From positions 1-5,745 of the forward strand of contig CANQIM010000077.1 in NCBI GenBank assembly GCA_947624075.1: 5,745 nucleotides of DNA, given 5' to 3'. Origin of the DNA: an uncultured Bacilli bacterium (GTDB taxonomy: Bacteria > Bacillota_I > Bacilli_A > RF39 > UBA660). The translations under genes and the position numbers were made by a program. Below are positions 1-5,648 of the stretch, piece after piece. A model generated the notes under the pieces. That model ran no database searches. It was not told the DNA's origin and saw only the letters and a list, made by a program, of their open reading frames with translations. Positions within the stretch are counted from its first letter, which is position 1, and each line of letters starts with the position of its first letter.

Positions 1-18
1 TTTTGATACACAACAAAC

Positions 19-62
19 AAAAAATGAGCTAGCCCTTATTCCATATAGGTTTGCTCATTTTT
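19..62. terminator. Possible bidirectional intrinsic terminator
   Basis: Bases 20-29 (AAAAATGAGC) pair perfectly with 53-62 (GCTCATTTTT). After one T-T mismatch the stem continues with four more pairs (31-34 with 48-51, one of them G-U) around a 13-base loop. On the plus strand the 3' arm itself ends in five T. On the minus strand the arm is followed by six T, then G and more T-rich sequence. This fits a terminator working in both directions between convergent genes. It could also be an attenuator for the leftward promoter candidate at 89-97. Confidence 0.65.
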
Positions 63-88
63 ACTGCCAAAGTCAAGATTCTTTTAAT

Positions 89-97
89 ATTATATCA
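89..97 (-). promoter_or_regulatory. Candidate extended -10 promoter facing left
   Basis: The minus strand reads TGATATAAT, a perfect extended -10 (TGnTATAAT). The -35 region is poor: the best hexamer is TTTAAT at 116-111 with a 16-base spacer, 3 of 6 matches, which an extended -10 can tolerate. Transcription would begin near position 82 and meet the stem at 62-20 about 20 bases later. The candidate lies downstream of the tsaD terminator, so it would serve a small RNA or a gene beyond the left edge. AT-rich intergenic DNA produces such matches by chance, which limits confidence. Confidence 0.4.
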
Positions 98-136
98 TAT
101 TTTGTTAATAATTAAAGCTCTTTTTCCAAAAAAGGC

Positions 137-171
137 AAAAAAAAAGACATTTTCCTACAATGAGAAAATGT
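137..171 (-). terminator. Intrinsic terminator of tsaD
   Basis: On the minus strand an 8-bp stem (ACATTTTC with GAAAATGT, 171-164 and 154-147) encloses a 9-base loop. It is followed by one C and then nine T (145-137). The stem begins five bases after the tsaD stop codon. On the plus strand no T-run follows, so it works leftward only. Confidence 0.88.
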
Positions 172-176
172 AATTT

Positions 177-1181
177 CTATTTTAGTTCATCTTGAGATTT
201 AGAATTTAATCTTAAATCTGCTCTTCTACCATCTTTATATGCATAAAATCCTGCAGAAGCAATCATAGTAGCATTGTCAGTACAGTATTTGAAAGGTGGT
301 ACAGAAAAATCAACGTTTAAGCTGCTTGTTAAATCTTCCATCGCTTTACGTAAGCCTTTGTTGGCAGCAACACCACCGGCTAAGATTACATGTTTTATAT
401 TTCTATCAACGATAGCTTTTTTTACTTTAGAAGTTATGGCTTGGATGGCAGTATTTTGAAAAGAAGCCGCTAAGTCTTCCTTATTTATTGTATGACCACG
501 TTGTTCTTCATTGTGGACTAGGTTAATTACAGCACTTTTTAGACCGCTAAAAGAAAAATTATAACTATCATCTTTTAAAGGAATAGGCAATTTATAAGTT
601 ATTGTACCCTTTTCAGCAAGATTATCAAGCTTTGGCCCTCCAGGATATTCTAAGCCTATGACCCTTGCTACCTTATCGTAACATTCTCCAATTGCATCAT
701 CCAAAGTTCCACCTAGTTTTTTAAATTTGTAATGATCTTGCATTTCTACAAGTTCAGTGTGTCCGCCACTTACAACAACAGCTAAAAGGGGAAATTCTAG
801 TTCTTTTACTAAACTATTTGCATAGATGTGACCTGCTATATGATGAACTGGAATTAAAGGCTTTTGATATATAAAAGCCAAAGTCTTGGCTGCTTCCAAA
901 CCTATTAATAACGAACCTATTAGTCCAGGACCATATGTGATAGCAATAGCGTCAATATCATTCATAGTTAGATGAGCTTTTTCTAGGCATTCTTCTAAAA
1001 CAATAGTTATGTTTTTAACATGATGACGGCTAGCTATTTCAGGAACTACTCCTCCATAAGTTTTATGAATATCAATTTGGGAAGAGACAACTGTTGATAT
1101 TTCAATAGTACCATTTTTAACAATAGAGGCACTTGTTTCATCACAACTACTTTCAATTCCTAAAATATAAATATCTTTCAT
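177..1181 (-). CDS. tsaD: tRNA t6A37 threonylcarbamoyltransferase TsaD (Gcp/YgjD family)
   Basis: TsaD transfers the threonylcarbamoyl group from threonylcarbamoyl-AMP to N6 of A37 in cytoplasmic tRNAs that read ANN codons, working with TsaB and TsaE. The 334-residue product has the usual family length. The N-terminal ASKHA motif IESSCDET is at 9-16, GPGLIGS at 84-90, the metal-binding HxxxH at His114/His118, SGGHTEL at 138-144, FSGLKSA at 211-217, LAGGVAAN at 267-274, and the third metal ligand Asp302 in TDN. I chose the ATG at 1181 over a GTG at 1193 because an almost perfect SD (AAGGAAGTGA, 1199-1190) lies 8 bases before the ATG but overlaps the GTG. It follows rimI after a 198-base gap with a terminator candidate and a promoter candidate, so it may be transcribed separately from tsaEB-rimI. 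Stop is TAG. Confidence 0.97.
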   Translation of the reverse strand: MKDIYILGIESSCDETSASIVKNGTIEISTVVSSQIDIHKTYGGVVPEIASRHHVKNITIVLEECLEKAHLTMNDIDAIAITYGPGLIGSLLIGLEAAKTLAFIYQKPLIPVHHIAGHIYANSLVKELEFPLLAVVVSGGHTELVEMQDHYKFKKLGGTLDDAIGECYDKVARVIGLEYPGGPKLDNLAEKGTITYKLPIPLKDDSYNFSFSGLKSAVINLVHNEEQRGHTINKEDLAASFQNTAIQAITSKVKKAIVDRNIKHVILAGGVAANKGLRKAMEDLTSSLNVDFSVPPFKYCTDNATMIASAGFYAYKDGRRADLRLNSKSQDELK

Positions 1182-1189
1182 TAGTAGCT

Positions 1190-1199
1190 TCACTTCCTT
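1190..1199 (-). promoter_or_regulatory. Strong ribosome binding site deciding the tsaD start
   Basis: The minus strand reads AAGGAAGTGA, one mismatch from the ideal AAGGAGGTGA. It stands 8 bases before the ATG at 1181-1179. An in-frame GTG at 1193-1191 lies inside the SD itself and so could not be served by it. Confidence 0.85.
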
Positions 1200-1242
1200 A
1201 AAATTAAAATGTTTTTAGTTCTCATTTGAAATTTCTTTTAGT

Positions 1243-1251
1243 ATTTTAACA
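1243..1251 (-). promoter_or_regulatory. Candidate tsaD promoter (extended -10)
   Basis: The minus strand reads TGTTAAAAT: an extended -10 TG, one base, then TAAAAT (5 of 6 to consensus). Transcription would start near 1236 and give a leader of about 55 bases before the ATG at 1181. No convincing -35 is seen. A second perfect TATAAT (1286-1281) lies upstream, also without a -35. Either could drive tsaD after the terminator candidate behind rimI. Confidence 0.4.
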
Positions 1252-1349
1252 TATTTTTGGTATTATTTCTATATTTGAGTATTATATTATTCTTGTTTTA
1301 AGTGATTTTTTATTTTCTTTTTATTGAAACGCAAATAATTTTTATCATA

Positions 1350-1376
1350 TAAAAATGCTACTATATAAAGTAACAT
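1350..1376 (-). terminator. Possible weak terminator after rimI
   Basis: Three bases after the rimI stop codon the minus strand forms an 8-bp stem (ATGTTACT with AGTAGCAT, 1376-1369 and 1362-1355, one G-U pair) around a 6-base loop, followed by four T and then AT. The stem has few G-C pairs and the U-tract is short, so part of the transcription may run through into tsaD. Confidence 0.5.
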
Positions 1377-1379
1377 TAA

Positions 1380-1775
1380 TCATATTTTTCTTTCCATTAA
1401 TATACCATCTATTCCATTGTAATAGCCTTTACGAAGAGCCTTTTTTTCAAAGCCAAACTTCTTATACAACTTTAACGCAGGAATATTATCTATTTTAACT
1501 TCTAAAGTGACACTTTTATTAATTTTTTCTAAAAATGTTTTTAGTAGTAATGTAGCTTTTTTTTGATTGCGATGCTGTTTTTCTATTTCTATTTGATTTA
1601 TTTCAGCTCTTTCATAAATATCACTATAATAAAGATAACCAATTACTTCATTTTGCTCTATTAAAATTAAATACTTACCAAAAGGATTATTATTTAAATT
1701 ATTAAGAACTTCCTGTTTTGATAAAAAAGAATTATCTATTGCAGATAAATTCTCTTTAGTAAGTCCGATTATCAT
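1380..1775 (-). CDS. rimI: RimI-like GNAT N-acetyltransferase
   Basis: RimI family enzymes acetylate protein N-termini with acetyl-CoA; the best-known target is ribosomal protein S18. The call rests on position within the t6A cluster and on the C-terminal half: LEV at 91-93, N97, A100, LY at 103-104, GF at 108-109, then YY at 118-119 and a closing LMERK. The protein is 131 residues, somewhat shorter than the roughly 150 usual for RimI. The acetyl-CoA motif A, normally R/QxxGxG/A, reads RNQKKA (69-74), with Lys72 where the first Gly is expected. Its start overlaps the tsaB stop as ATGA, and GAGG stands 7 bases before the ATG. The gene is visibly AT-richer than tsaB and tsaD. It may be a diverged RimI or another GNAT enzyme; the fold is clear, the substrate is not. 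Confidence 0.85.
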   Translation of the reverse strand: MIIGLTKENLSAIDNSFLSKQEVLNNLNNNPFGKYLILIEQNEVIGYLYYSDIYERAEINQIEIEKQHRNQKKATLLLKTFLEKINKSVTLEVKIDNIPALKLYKKFGFEKKALRKGYYNGIDGILMERKI

Positions 1776-2392
1776 TTATTTTCCTCAGCTTCTGTAAGTT
1801 TTAGATAGTTGGGATTGACGGCATGAGGATTGATTGGTTCTTTGTCCTTAAAATAATTTATGATTTTTAGTATGTTAGGACTATATGATTTTTTATTTGG
1901 AAAAGCTGCTAAATCATCATTGGAAATTATGGTATGAGGACCGATTGTTTCAATTTTTTGTTGTAGGCTTACAATTTTTATATGTTGTGGTGGCAAAATT
2001 GCTGACATGTCTTTGTCGTAGATAGCTGAAAATACATAATCTCTTCTAGCATCTAAGACGGGGATATGAATTAGATCATCATCAGCTGAGAGAGCCATAG
2101 CTTGCAATGATGAAATAGTTGTGATAGGGATTTGTAAGGCCCAAGCATAAACTTTGGCAATTGTTATTCCTATTCTTATACCTGTAAATGATCCTGGTCC
2201 ATCAACAACAATTATCTTATCTATATCATTAGGAGTTATGTTGGTTTTTTTAAACATTTCGACAATTTCAGGTAAGGCTTCTTCTGATAAAGTGTGGCCA
2301 AATTCTTTTTTTACTTCGATAAGGACTTCTTTTTCAGAAGCTATTGCAGAATATAGATAACTAGATGAAGTATCTATATATAAGTATTTCAT
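1772..2392 (-). CDS. tsaB: t6A biosynthesis protein TsaB (YeaZ family)
   Basis: TsaB is the non-catalytic ASKHA-fold partner that dimerises with TsaD and is needed for t6A formation in bacteria. Family marks in the 206-residue protein are the N-terminal YIDTSS (5-10), FGHTLSEEALPEI (31-43), GPGSFTGIRIG (65-75), LDARRDYVF (113-121) and the C-terminal PNYLKLTEAE (194-203). I start it at the ATG at 2392, which overlaps the tsaE TGA as ATGA and has GGAG (2403-2400) 7 bases upstream. A TTG five codons earlier (2407) would lack a placed SD and add residues (MWSCI) not typical of the family. The stop TGA overlaps the rimI ATG, so tsaE, tsaB and rimI are translationally coupled. Confidence 0.96.
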   Translation of the reverse strand: MKYLYIDTSSSYLYSAIASEKEVLIEVKKEFGHTLSEEALPEIVEMFKKTNITPNDIDKIIVVDGPGSFTGIRIGITIAKVYAWALQIPITTISSLQAMALSADDDLIHIPVLDARRDYVFSAIYDKDMSAILPPQHIKIVSLQQKIETIGPHTIISNDDLAAFPNKKSYSPNILKIINYFKDKEPINPHAVNPNYLKLTEAEENK

Positions 2393-2847
2393 AATACAGC
2401 TCCACAAAGATCTTCATATTTTTTTCCATAAGGTGTAATTGTTATAATACGCTTATTTTCATCTTCTGTAGAATTTTTGATTTTTATATCAAGACGTTTT
2501 TCTGGAAGATAATCTTCTATCATGTCAGCCCATTCAATTATTGTTACGCCTTTTTTAGTGTAATACTCTTCAATTCCTAAATCTTCAACCTTACCATCTA
2601 GGCGATAAACATCCATATGATATAAAGGCATTTCACCAGATGTATACTCTTTAATAATATTAAATGTTGGAGAAGTAATTTCTTCAGTAATTTCCATTGC
2701 TTGAGCAAATCCTTTTGTAAAAACAGTCTTGCCACTACCTAAATCACCACGTAAGCAGATTACCATATTAGGAAATTTTTCTGACTCAATGTTTTGTGCT
2801 AATTCTATTGTTTCTTCTTCTGAATATGTTGTTATTTTGTAATCCAT
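2389..2847 (-). CDS. tsaE: t6A biosynthesis ATPase TsaE (YjeE family)
   Basis: TsaE is a small P-loop ATPase that binds the TsaB-TsaD complex and lets it turn over during t6A synthesis. The 152-residue product has the usual length. It shows the Walker A motif RGDLGSGKT (33-41, Lys40), SPTF (59-62, the switch-like segment), HMDVYRL (77-83), GIEEYY (91-96) and IIEWAD (103-108) with the conserved Glu-Trp pair. The ATG at 2847 has AGGTG (2859-2855) 7 bases upstream. It is the first gene after the tldE terminator and probably has its own promoter there. Its last codons carry the SD of tsaB, and its stop shares bases with the tsaB start. Confidence 0.96.
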   Translation of the reverse strand: MDYKITTYSEEETIELAQNIESEKFPNMVICLRGDLGSGKTVFTKGFAQAMEITEEITSPTFNIIKEYTSGEMPLYHMDVYRLDGKVEDLGIEEYYTKKGVTIIEWADMIEDYLPEKRLDIKIKNSTEDENKRIITITPYGKKYEDLCGAVL

Positions 2848-2866
2848 TTCTTATCACCTACAAATT

Positions 2867-2895
2867 ATTATAATCAAAAAAAAAGAGTTAGACAA
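2867..2895 (-). promoter_or_regulatory. Candidate tsaE promoter overlapping the tldE terminator
   Basis: The minus strand has a perfect -10 TATAAT (2872-2867) and, exactly 17 bases upstream, TTGTCT (2895-2890), which matches 4 of 6 bases of TTGACA. The -35 covers the terminator loop and two bases of its stem, and the U-tract forms part of the spacer. Transcription would start near 2860, so the leader would be only about 12 bases with the SD almost at its 5' end. Confidence 0.55.
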
Positions 2896-2899
2896 CTCT
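2876..2899 (-). terminator. Intrinsic terminator of tldD-tldE
   Basis: On the minus strand a 6-bp stem (AGAGTT with AACTCT, 2899-2894 and 2889-2884) encloses a GTCT loop and runs straight into eight T (2883-2876). It starts eight bases after the tldE stop. The stem is short but the U-tract is excellent. There is no T-run on the other strand. Confidence 0.8.
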
Positions 2900-2907
2900 A
2901 TTTTAAA

Positions 2908-4182
2908 TTAATTACTAGAAATTGACATATTTTCAATTAAAAGCTCAGGTGAAGCCGTTAAAGAAGTTTTAAATTTCTTTGTAGAACCGATTAGTTTTAT
3001 ATTAGAAAATAATTCAAAAATGGTTGTCGTTAAAATACAAGGTTCAAAAGTAGAAATAATTTTACCATTTTCGACAACGTAGCCATATATTTGCACAGAT
3101 ATGTCACCCGTAGTTTTATTAAGTGTTGTTCCACCTGTTTCTTGATATTTAGTAATATATAGACCATTTTCTAGCTTTTCTAAAAGATTTATTTTTTCTT
3201 TACTTTCCTTTATGTAAAGATTGACTGCTGATATGCCATGACCAAAGGCATTTCCAGTTGATGATTTATTATCGAGTAGAGCTTCTTTGTTGTTATAAAG
3301 ATAGGTTTTTAAGAAACCATTTTTGATAATTTCTTTTCTGAATGTCGGTGTTCCCTCATTGTCGAATTTATTATAAGCAGGATAATTTTTATTAGCAGGT
3401 TCTTCAATTATAGTTAATTGAGGAGAAAATATTTGCTTATTAAGTTTATCTTCAAGACAGGATGTTTTTTTACGAATTTCCTCTTTAGATAGAAGATTGA
3501 TAAATTCACGAAGTATTTGGGATGAAAATTTTTCTGATAGAATGACATTATACTTTGTTGTTTGTAATTTCTTTTCTTTGGCATTTAATTCTATATCATT
3601 TATGACCTTTTCAACAACTTCTTCATAATTAATATCATCTTTTACGTTATAGATAGTGTCATTATTAGTGTATGATTTACTATTTATTATGGCAGTTGCT
3701 TGAACATCAAATATTTCAATAGTTTTGGCAGTTGATATATCTAGTCCTTTTGTATTAACTATTCTTTTTGCAGTATTTGAAAAACTGTAGTTTATCTCTA
3801 AACTTGTTATGTGCTGATGTTTTTTGGCAAGTGAATATAAATTTAAGAAACGATTTATATCAATATCTTTGATTTTTTTAGCTTTAGCAACTTTTGTTTT
3901 TCTAGAATCAGCTATTAAAAAGTCTTCATAATCACTTTCGATGCTAATAGATTTGGACTTTAAGGTGTCAATTACTTCTTCTGAAAGATAATTGGTAGAA
4001 GCTTTTACATACTTTTGATTAATCTTAGCTTTTATGTCGTAGCTTGTGTTTGATGAAAGAATAAAGTTTTTCTGTTGATCATTTAAGATAGTTAAGTCTA
4101 AATCATTATTTTGAAATTCGATTACTTGTAGTTCACTAATATCATTTTCGTTGGCAAGTTGTAAAAAATCTTCAATTTTCAT
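2908..4182 (-). CDS. tldE: TldE/PmbA metalloprotease subunit, non-catalytic
   Basis: TldE (PmbA) pairs with TldD in a cytoplasmic protease. In Escherichia coli the pair matures microcin B17 and degrades CcdA. The 424-residue product carries the C-terminal family features: FDNEGTPT (273-280), a short run NGFLKTYLYN (288-297), SSTGNAFG (307-314), a late NKTTGD (355-360) followed by the YGYVVENG segment (366-373), and SPELLIENMSIS near the end (411-422). There is no HExxxH site, as expected for the inactive partner. The N-terminal half is weakly conserved and Lys/Asn-rich, which is common in this AT-rich genome. The ATG overlaps the tldD stop by one base (TAATG), with AGGAGG 9 bases upstream inside tldD. 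A terminator follows at once. The substrate here is unknown; no peptide precursor gene is visible nearby. Confidence 0.93.
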   Translation of the reverse strand: MKIEDFLQLANENDISELQVIEFQNNDLDLTILNDQQKNFILSSNTSYDIKAKINQKYVKASTNYLSEEVIDTLKSKSISIESDYEDFLIADSRKTKVAKAKKIKDIDINRFLNLYSLAKKHQHITSLEINYSFSNTAKRIVNTKGLDISTAKTIEIFDVQATAIINSKSYTNNDTIYNVKDDINYEEVVEKVINDIELNAKEKKLQTTKYNVILSEKFSSQILREFINLLSKEEIRKKTSCLEDKLNKQIFSPQLTIIEEPANKNYPAYNKFDNEGTPTFRKEIIKNGFLKTYLYNNKEALLDNKSSTGNAFGHGISAVNLYIKESKEKINLLEKLENGLYITKYQETGGTTLNKTTGDISVQIYGYVVENGKIISTFEPCILTTTIFELFSNIKLIGSTKKFKTSLTASPELLIENMSISSN

Positions 4183-5564
4183 TAGCTTTGGCCTCCTACT
4201 AAAATTTCACTTACTTTTATAGTTGGTTCACCAACTGTTACTAAGACATTTCCACTGATACTTCCACAATAACCACTTTCTAAAAGTAAATCATCGGAAA
4301 TCATTTCAACTTTTTGTAAAATATCTTGACCTTTACCTATTAAAGTTATGCCAGTTAGCATGCCTGATAGTTTACCATTTTCTATTAAGTAGCATTCATC
4401 AGCAGAGAAATTAAAATCTCCTGTATTTACATCGACACTACCACCATTTAAACTTTTACAGTAAATTCCATAGTCAATGCTTTTTATCATATCAGTAATT
4501 TTATCTGTTCCTTCTGCTAAATAAGTATTATTCATTCTAGAAGTCGGTGGATATATATAACTTTCTCTTCTGCTTGACGATGTTAAAGGATGATGTAATT
4601 TTTTGCTATTAGCATAATCAACGAGATAGCTTTTTAATATGCCATTTTCTATTAAAATGTTTTTTCTTGTTTCATTGCCTTCAGTATCAATAATAGTTGT
4701 TCCCCATTCACCTTTAATCGTCCCGTCGTCAATCAAAGTAACTTTGGAGCTAGCAATTTTTTGGCCAATTTTGTTAGAAAAAACACTCAAGTTGTCAGCA
4801 GTACTGGTTGCTTCTAGTGAATGACCACAGGCTTCATGGAATATTACAGCACCGAAGCCTTGTCCTAAGATAACTGGTACTCTGCCACCTTTAAATTTTT
4901 TAGCAGAAAGTTTTTTAACAGCAATTGTGGCAACATCTTTAGCATATTTTTTGTAATCAAAATCTTTTAAGAATTCATAACCTTGTCCTTTGCCATAGGC
5001 TTTAAATGTTGTTTCAGTTTTACCGTCTTTAGTAGCATAAGGGATACAAATTAGCCTTGTTGCTATTTCACTAGATGTAACATATTTCTTCATACTATTA
5101 GCTATAGTATATTTTTTGTCAGTTTCAATTAATGAAGCTTGAACTTGAGAAATTAGTTTTGAAGTTTTACGTGCTGCTTTATCCAACTCTTTTAAAATAG
5201 CTATTTTTTTTGAAACAGGAAAAGAAGAATGTGGTAGTTCAACAGGACAATACTTTTCTTCCAAATTATTTAAAGAAAAAACTACATTTTTTGTTACTTT
5301 AATACAATTTATGTTATTTAAAAGCTTTTTAGTTTGAAGAATAATATTTCTAGGAGTTAAATTATTAGTTGAGGTATAAAAAACTTTATCATTAATTATA
5401 ATTCGTATTCCTACTCCTTTAGTAGAGTCTGTTAAAATATCATCTAATTTACTATCAATTAGATTATATTTGGTTGTTGTCATTTCCTCATAGTAAACTT
5501 CGGCATAGTCACAACCATTATCTAGACATAATTTAATTATTTTCTCATATAGTTCTTTTTTCAT
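4182..5564 (-). CDS. tldD: TldD zinc metalloprotease, catalytic subunit
   Basis: TldD is the catalytic member of the TldD/TldE protease, which takes unfolded or modified peptides into a closed chamber. In the 460-residue product the zinc site is HEACGHSLE (243-251), giving His243, Glu244 and His248. The third ligand is probably Cys433 in GYCG, followed by VTVGEPTIKV (442-451), where the family has CGK.GQ..PVG.G.PT. GEWGTTIIDTEGNET (285-299) and SRMNNTYLAEG (342-352) are further family signatures. The N-terminus (DYAEVYYEE, 19-27) is the usual TldD opening. Length is close to the 481 of E. coli TldD. The ATG at 5564 has GGTG (5573-5570) 5 bases upstream. The gene starts 84 bases after the 5S rRNA and just after its terminator, and overlaps tldE by one base. 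Confidence 0.96.
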   Translation of the reverse strand: MKKELYEKIIKLCLDNGCDYAEVYYEEMTTTKYNLIDSKLDDILTDSTKGVGIRIIINDKVFYTSTNNLTPRNIILQTKKLLNNINCIKVTKNVVFSLNNLEEKYCPVELPHSSFPVSKKIAILKELDKAARKTSKLISQVQASLIETDKKYTIANSMKKYVTSSEIATRLICIPYATKDGKTETTFKAYGKGQGYEFLKDFDYKKYAKDVATIAVKKLSAKKFKGGRVPVILGQGFGAVIFHEACGHSLEATSTADNLSVFSNKIGQKIASSKVTLIDDGTIKGEWGTTIIDTEGNETRKNILIENGILKSYLVDYANSKKLHHPLTSSSRRESYIYPPTSRMNNTYLAEGTDKITDMIKSIDYGIYCKSLNGGSVDVNTGDFNFSADECYLIENGKLSGMLTGITLIGKGQDILQKVEMISDDLLLESGYCGSISGNVLVTVGEPTIKVSEILVGGQS

Positions 5565-5579
5565 CTAATCACCATTAAT

Positions 5580-5585
5580 ATTATA
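5580..5585 (-). promoter_or_regulatory. Possible -10 element for tldD
   Basis: The minus strand has a perfect TATAAT 15 bases before the tldD ATG. At 17 bases upstream there is only a T-run from the 5S terminator, so no -35 is recognisable. A start near 5573 would put the SD at the extreme 5' end of the mRNA. Readthrough from the rRNA operon is an alternative source of tldD transcript. Confidence 0.3.
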
Positions 5586-5600
5586 TAACAAAACTTTTTG

Positions 5601-5631
5601 AAAAAAAAATAAAGTTCACAAAAAGTGAACT
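5601..5631 (-). terminator. Intrinsic terminator behind the 5S rRNA
   Basis: On the minus strand a 7-bp stem (AGTTCAC with GTGAACT, 5631-5625 and 5619-5613) with a TTTTT loop is followed by TTTATTTTTTTTT (down to 5601). It lies 17 bases after the 5S 3' end, as expected for the close of an rRNA operon. The other strand has no T-run. Confidence 0.87.
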
Positions 5632-5648
5632 AAAACACAAAAAAAATT

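Larger units (their letters stand above)
1..136. other. Intergenic region left of tsaD, no gene seen
   Basis: No coding region is supported here on either strand. The stretch holds a long stem with U-tracts on both sides (about 19-62) and, to its right, a minus-strand extended -10 promoter candidate (89-97). Both are listed separately. The gene to the left of the window is not visible, so it cannot be said whether the stem ends a rightward gene coming from the left or acts as a leader element of a leftward gene starting beyond position 1. Confidence 0.6.

Noticed and set aside
29..58. Minus-strand 9-codon ORF (one Trp codon) within the left-edge stem, as a leader peptide
   Set aside because: It has no SD, its ends are set by the hairpin arms, and it has no run of regulatory codons or alternative antiterminator pairing that I could find.
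274..459. Plus-strand ORF of 61 codons inside tsaD
   Set aside because: It lies opposite a strongly conserved tsaD segment, has no family resemblance I recognise, and is best explained as an antisense shadow.
1179..1193. Start of tsaD at the GTG at 1193
   Set aside because: The GTG lies inside the strong SD that serves the ATG at 1181, and the ATG gives the usual TsaD N-terminus.
1287..1376. Minus-strand 29-codon ORF after rimI with a hydrophobic start and basic end
   Set aside because: It begins inside the rimI terminator stem, has no well-spaced SD, and an open run of this length is not rare by chance in such AT-rich DNA.
2154..2360. Plus-strand ORF of 68 codons inside tsaB
   Set aside because: It is antisense to the conserved GPGSFTG region of tsaB; its content mirrors the tsaB codons and it shows no convincing SD or domain.
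2390..2407. Start of tsaB at the TTG at 2407
   Set aside because: The ATG at 2392 has the GGAG SD at proper spacing, forms an ATGA overlap with tsaE, and gives the usual TsaB N-terminus.
4639..4824. Plus-strand ORF of 61 codons inside tldD
   Set aside because: It is antisense to the zinc-site region of tldD. Its apparent hydrophobicity follows from the complement of Lys, Asn and Asp codons.
177..5564. Mycoplasma-type genetic code (TGA as Trp)
   Set aside because: tsaE, tsaB and rimI end at TGA where family length and overlaps require a stop, and the conserved Trp in tsaE is TGG.
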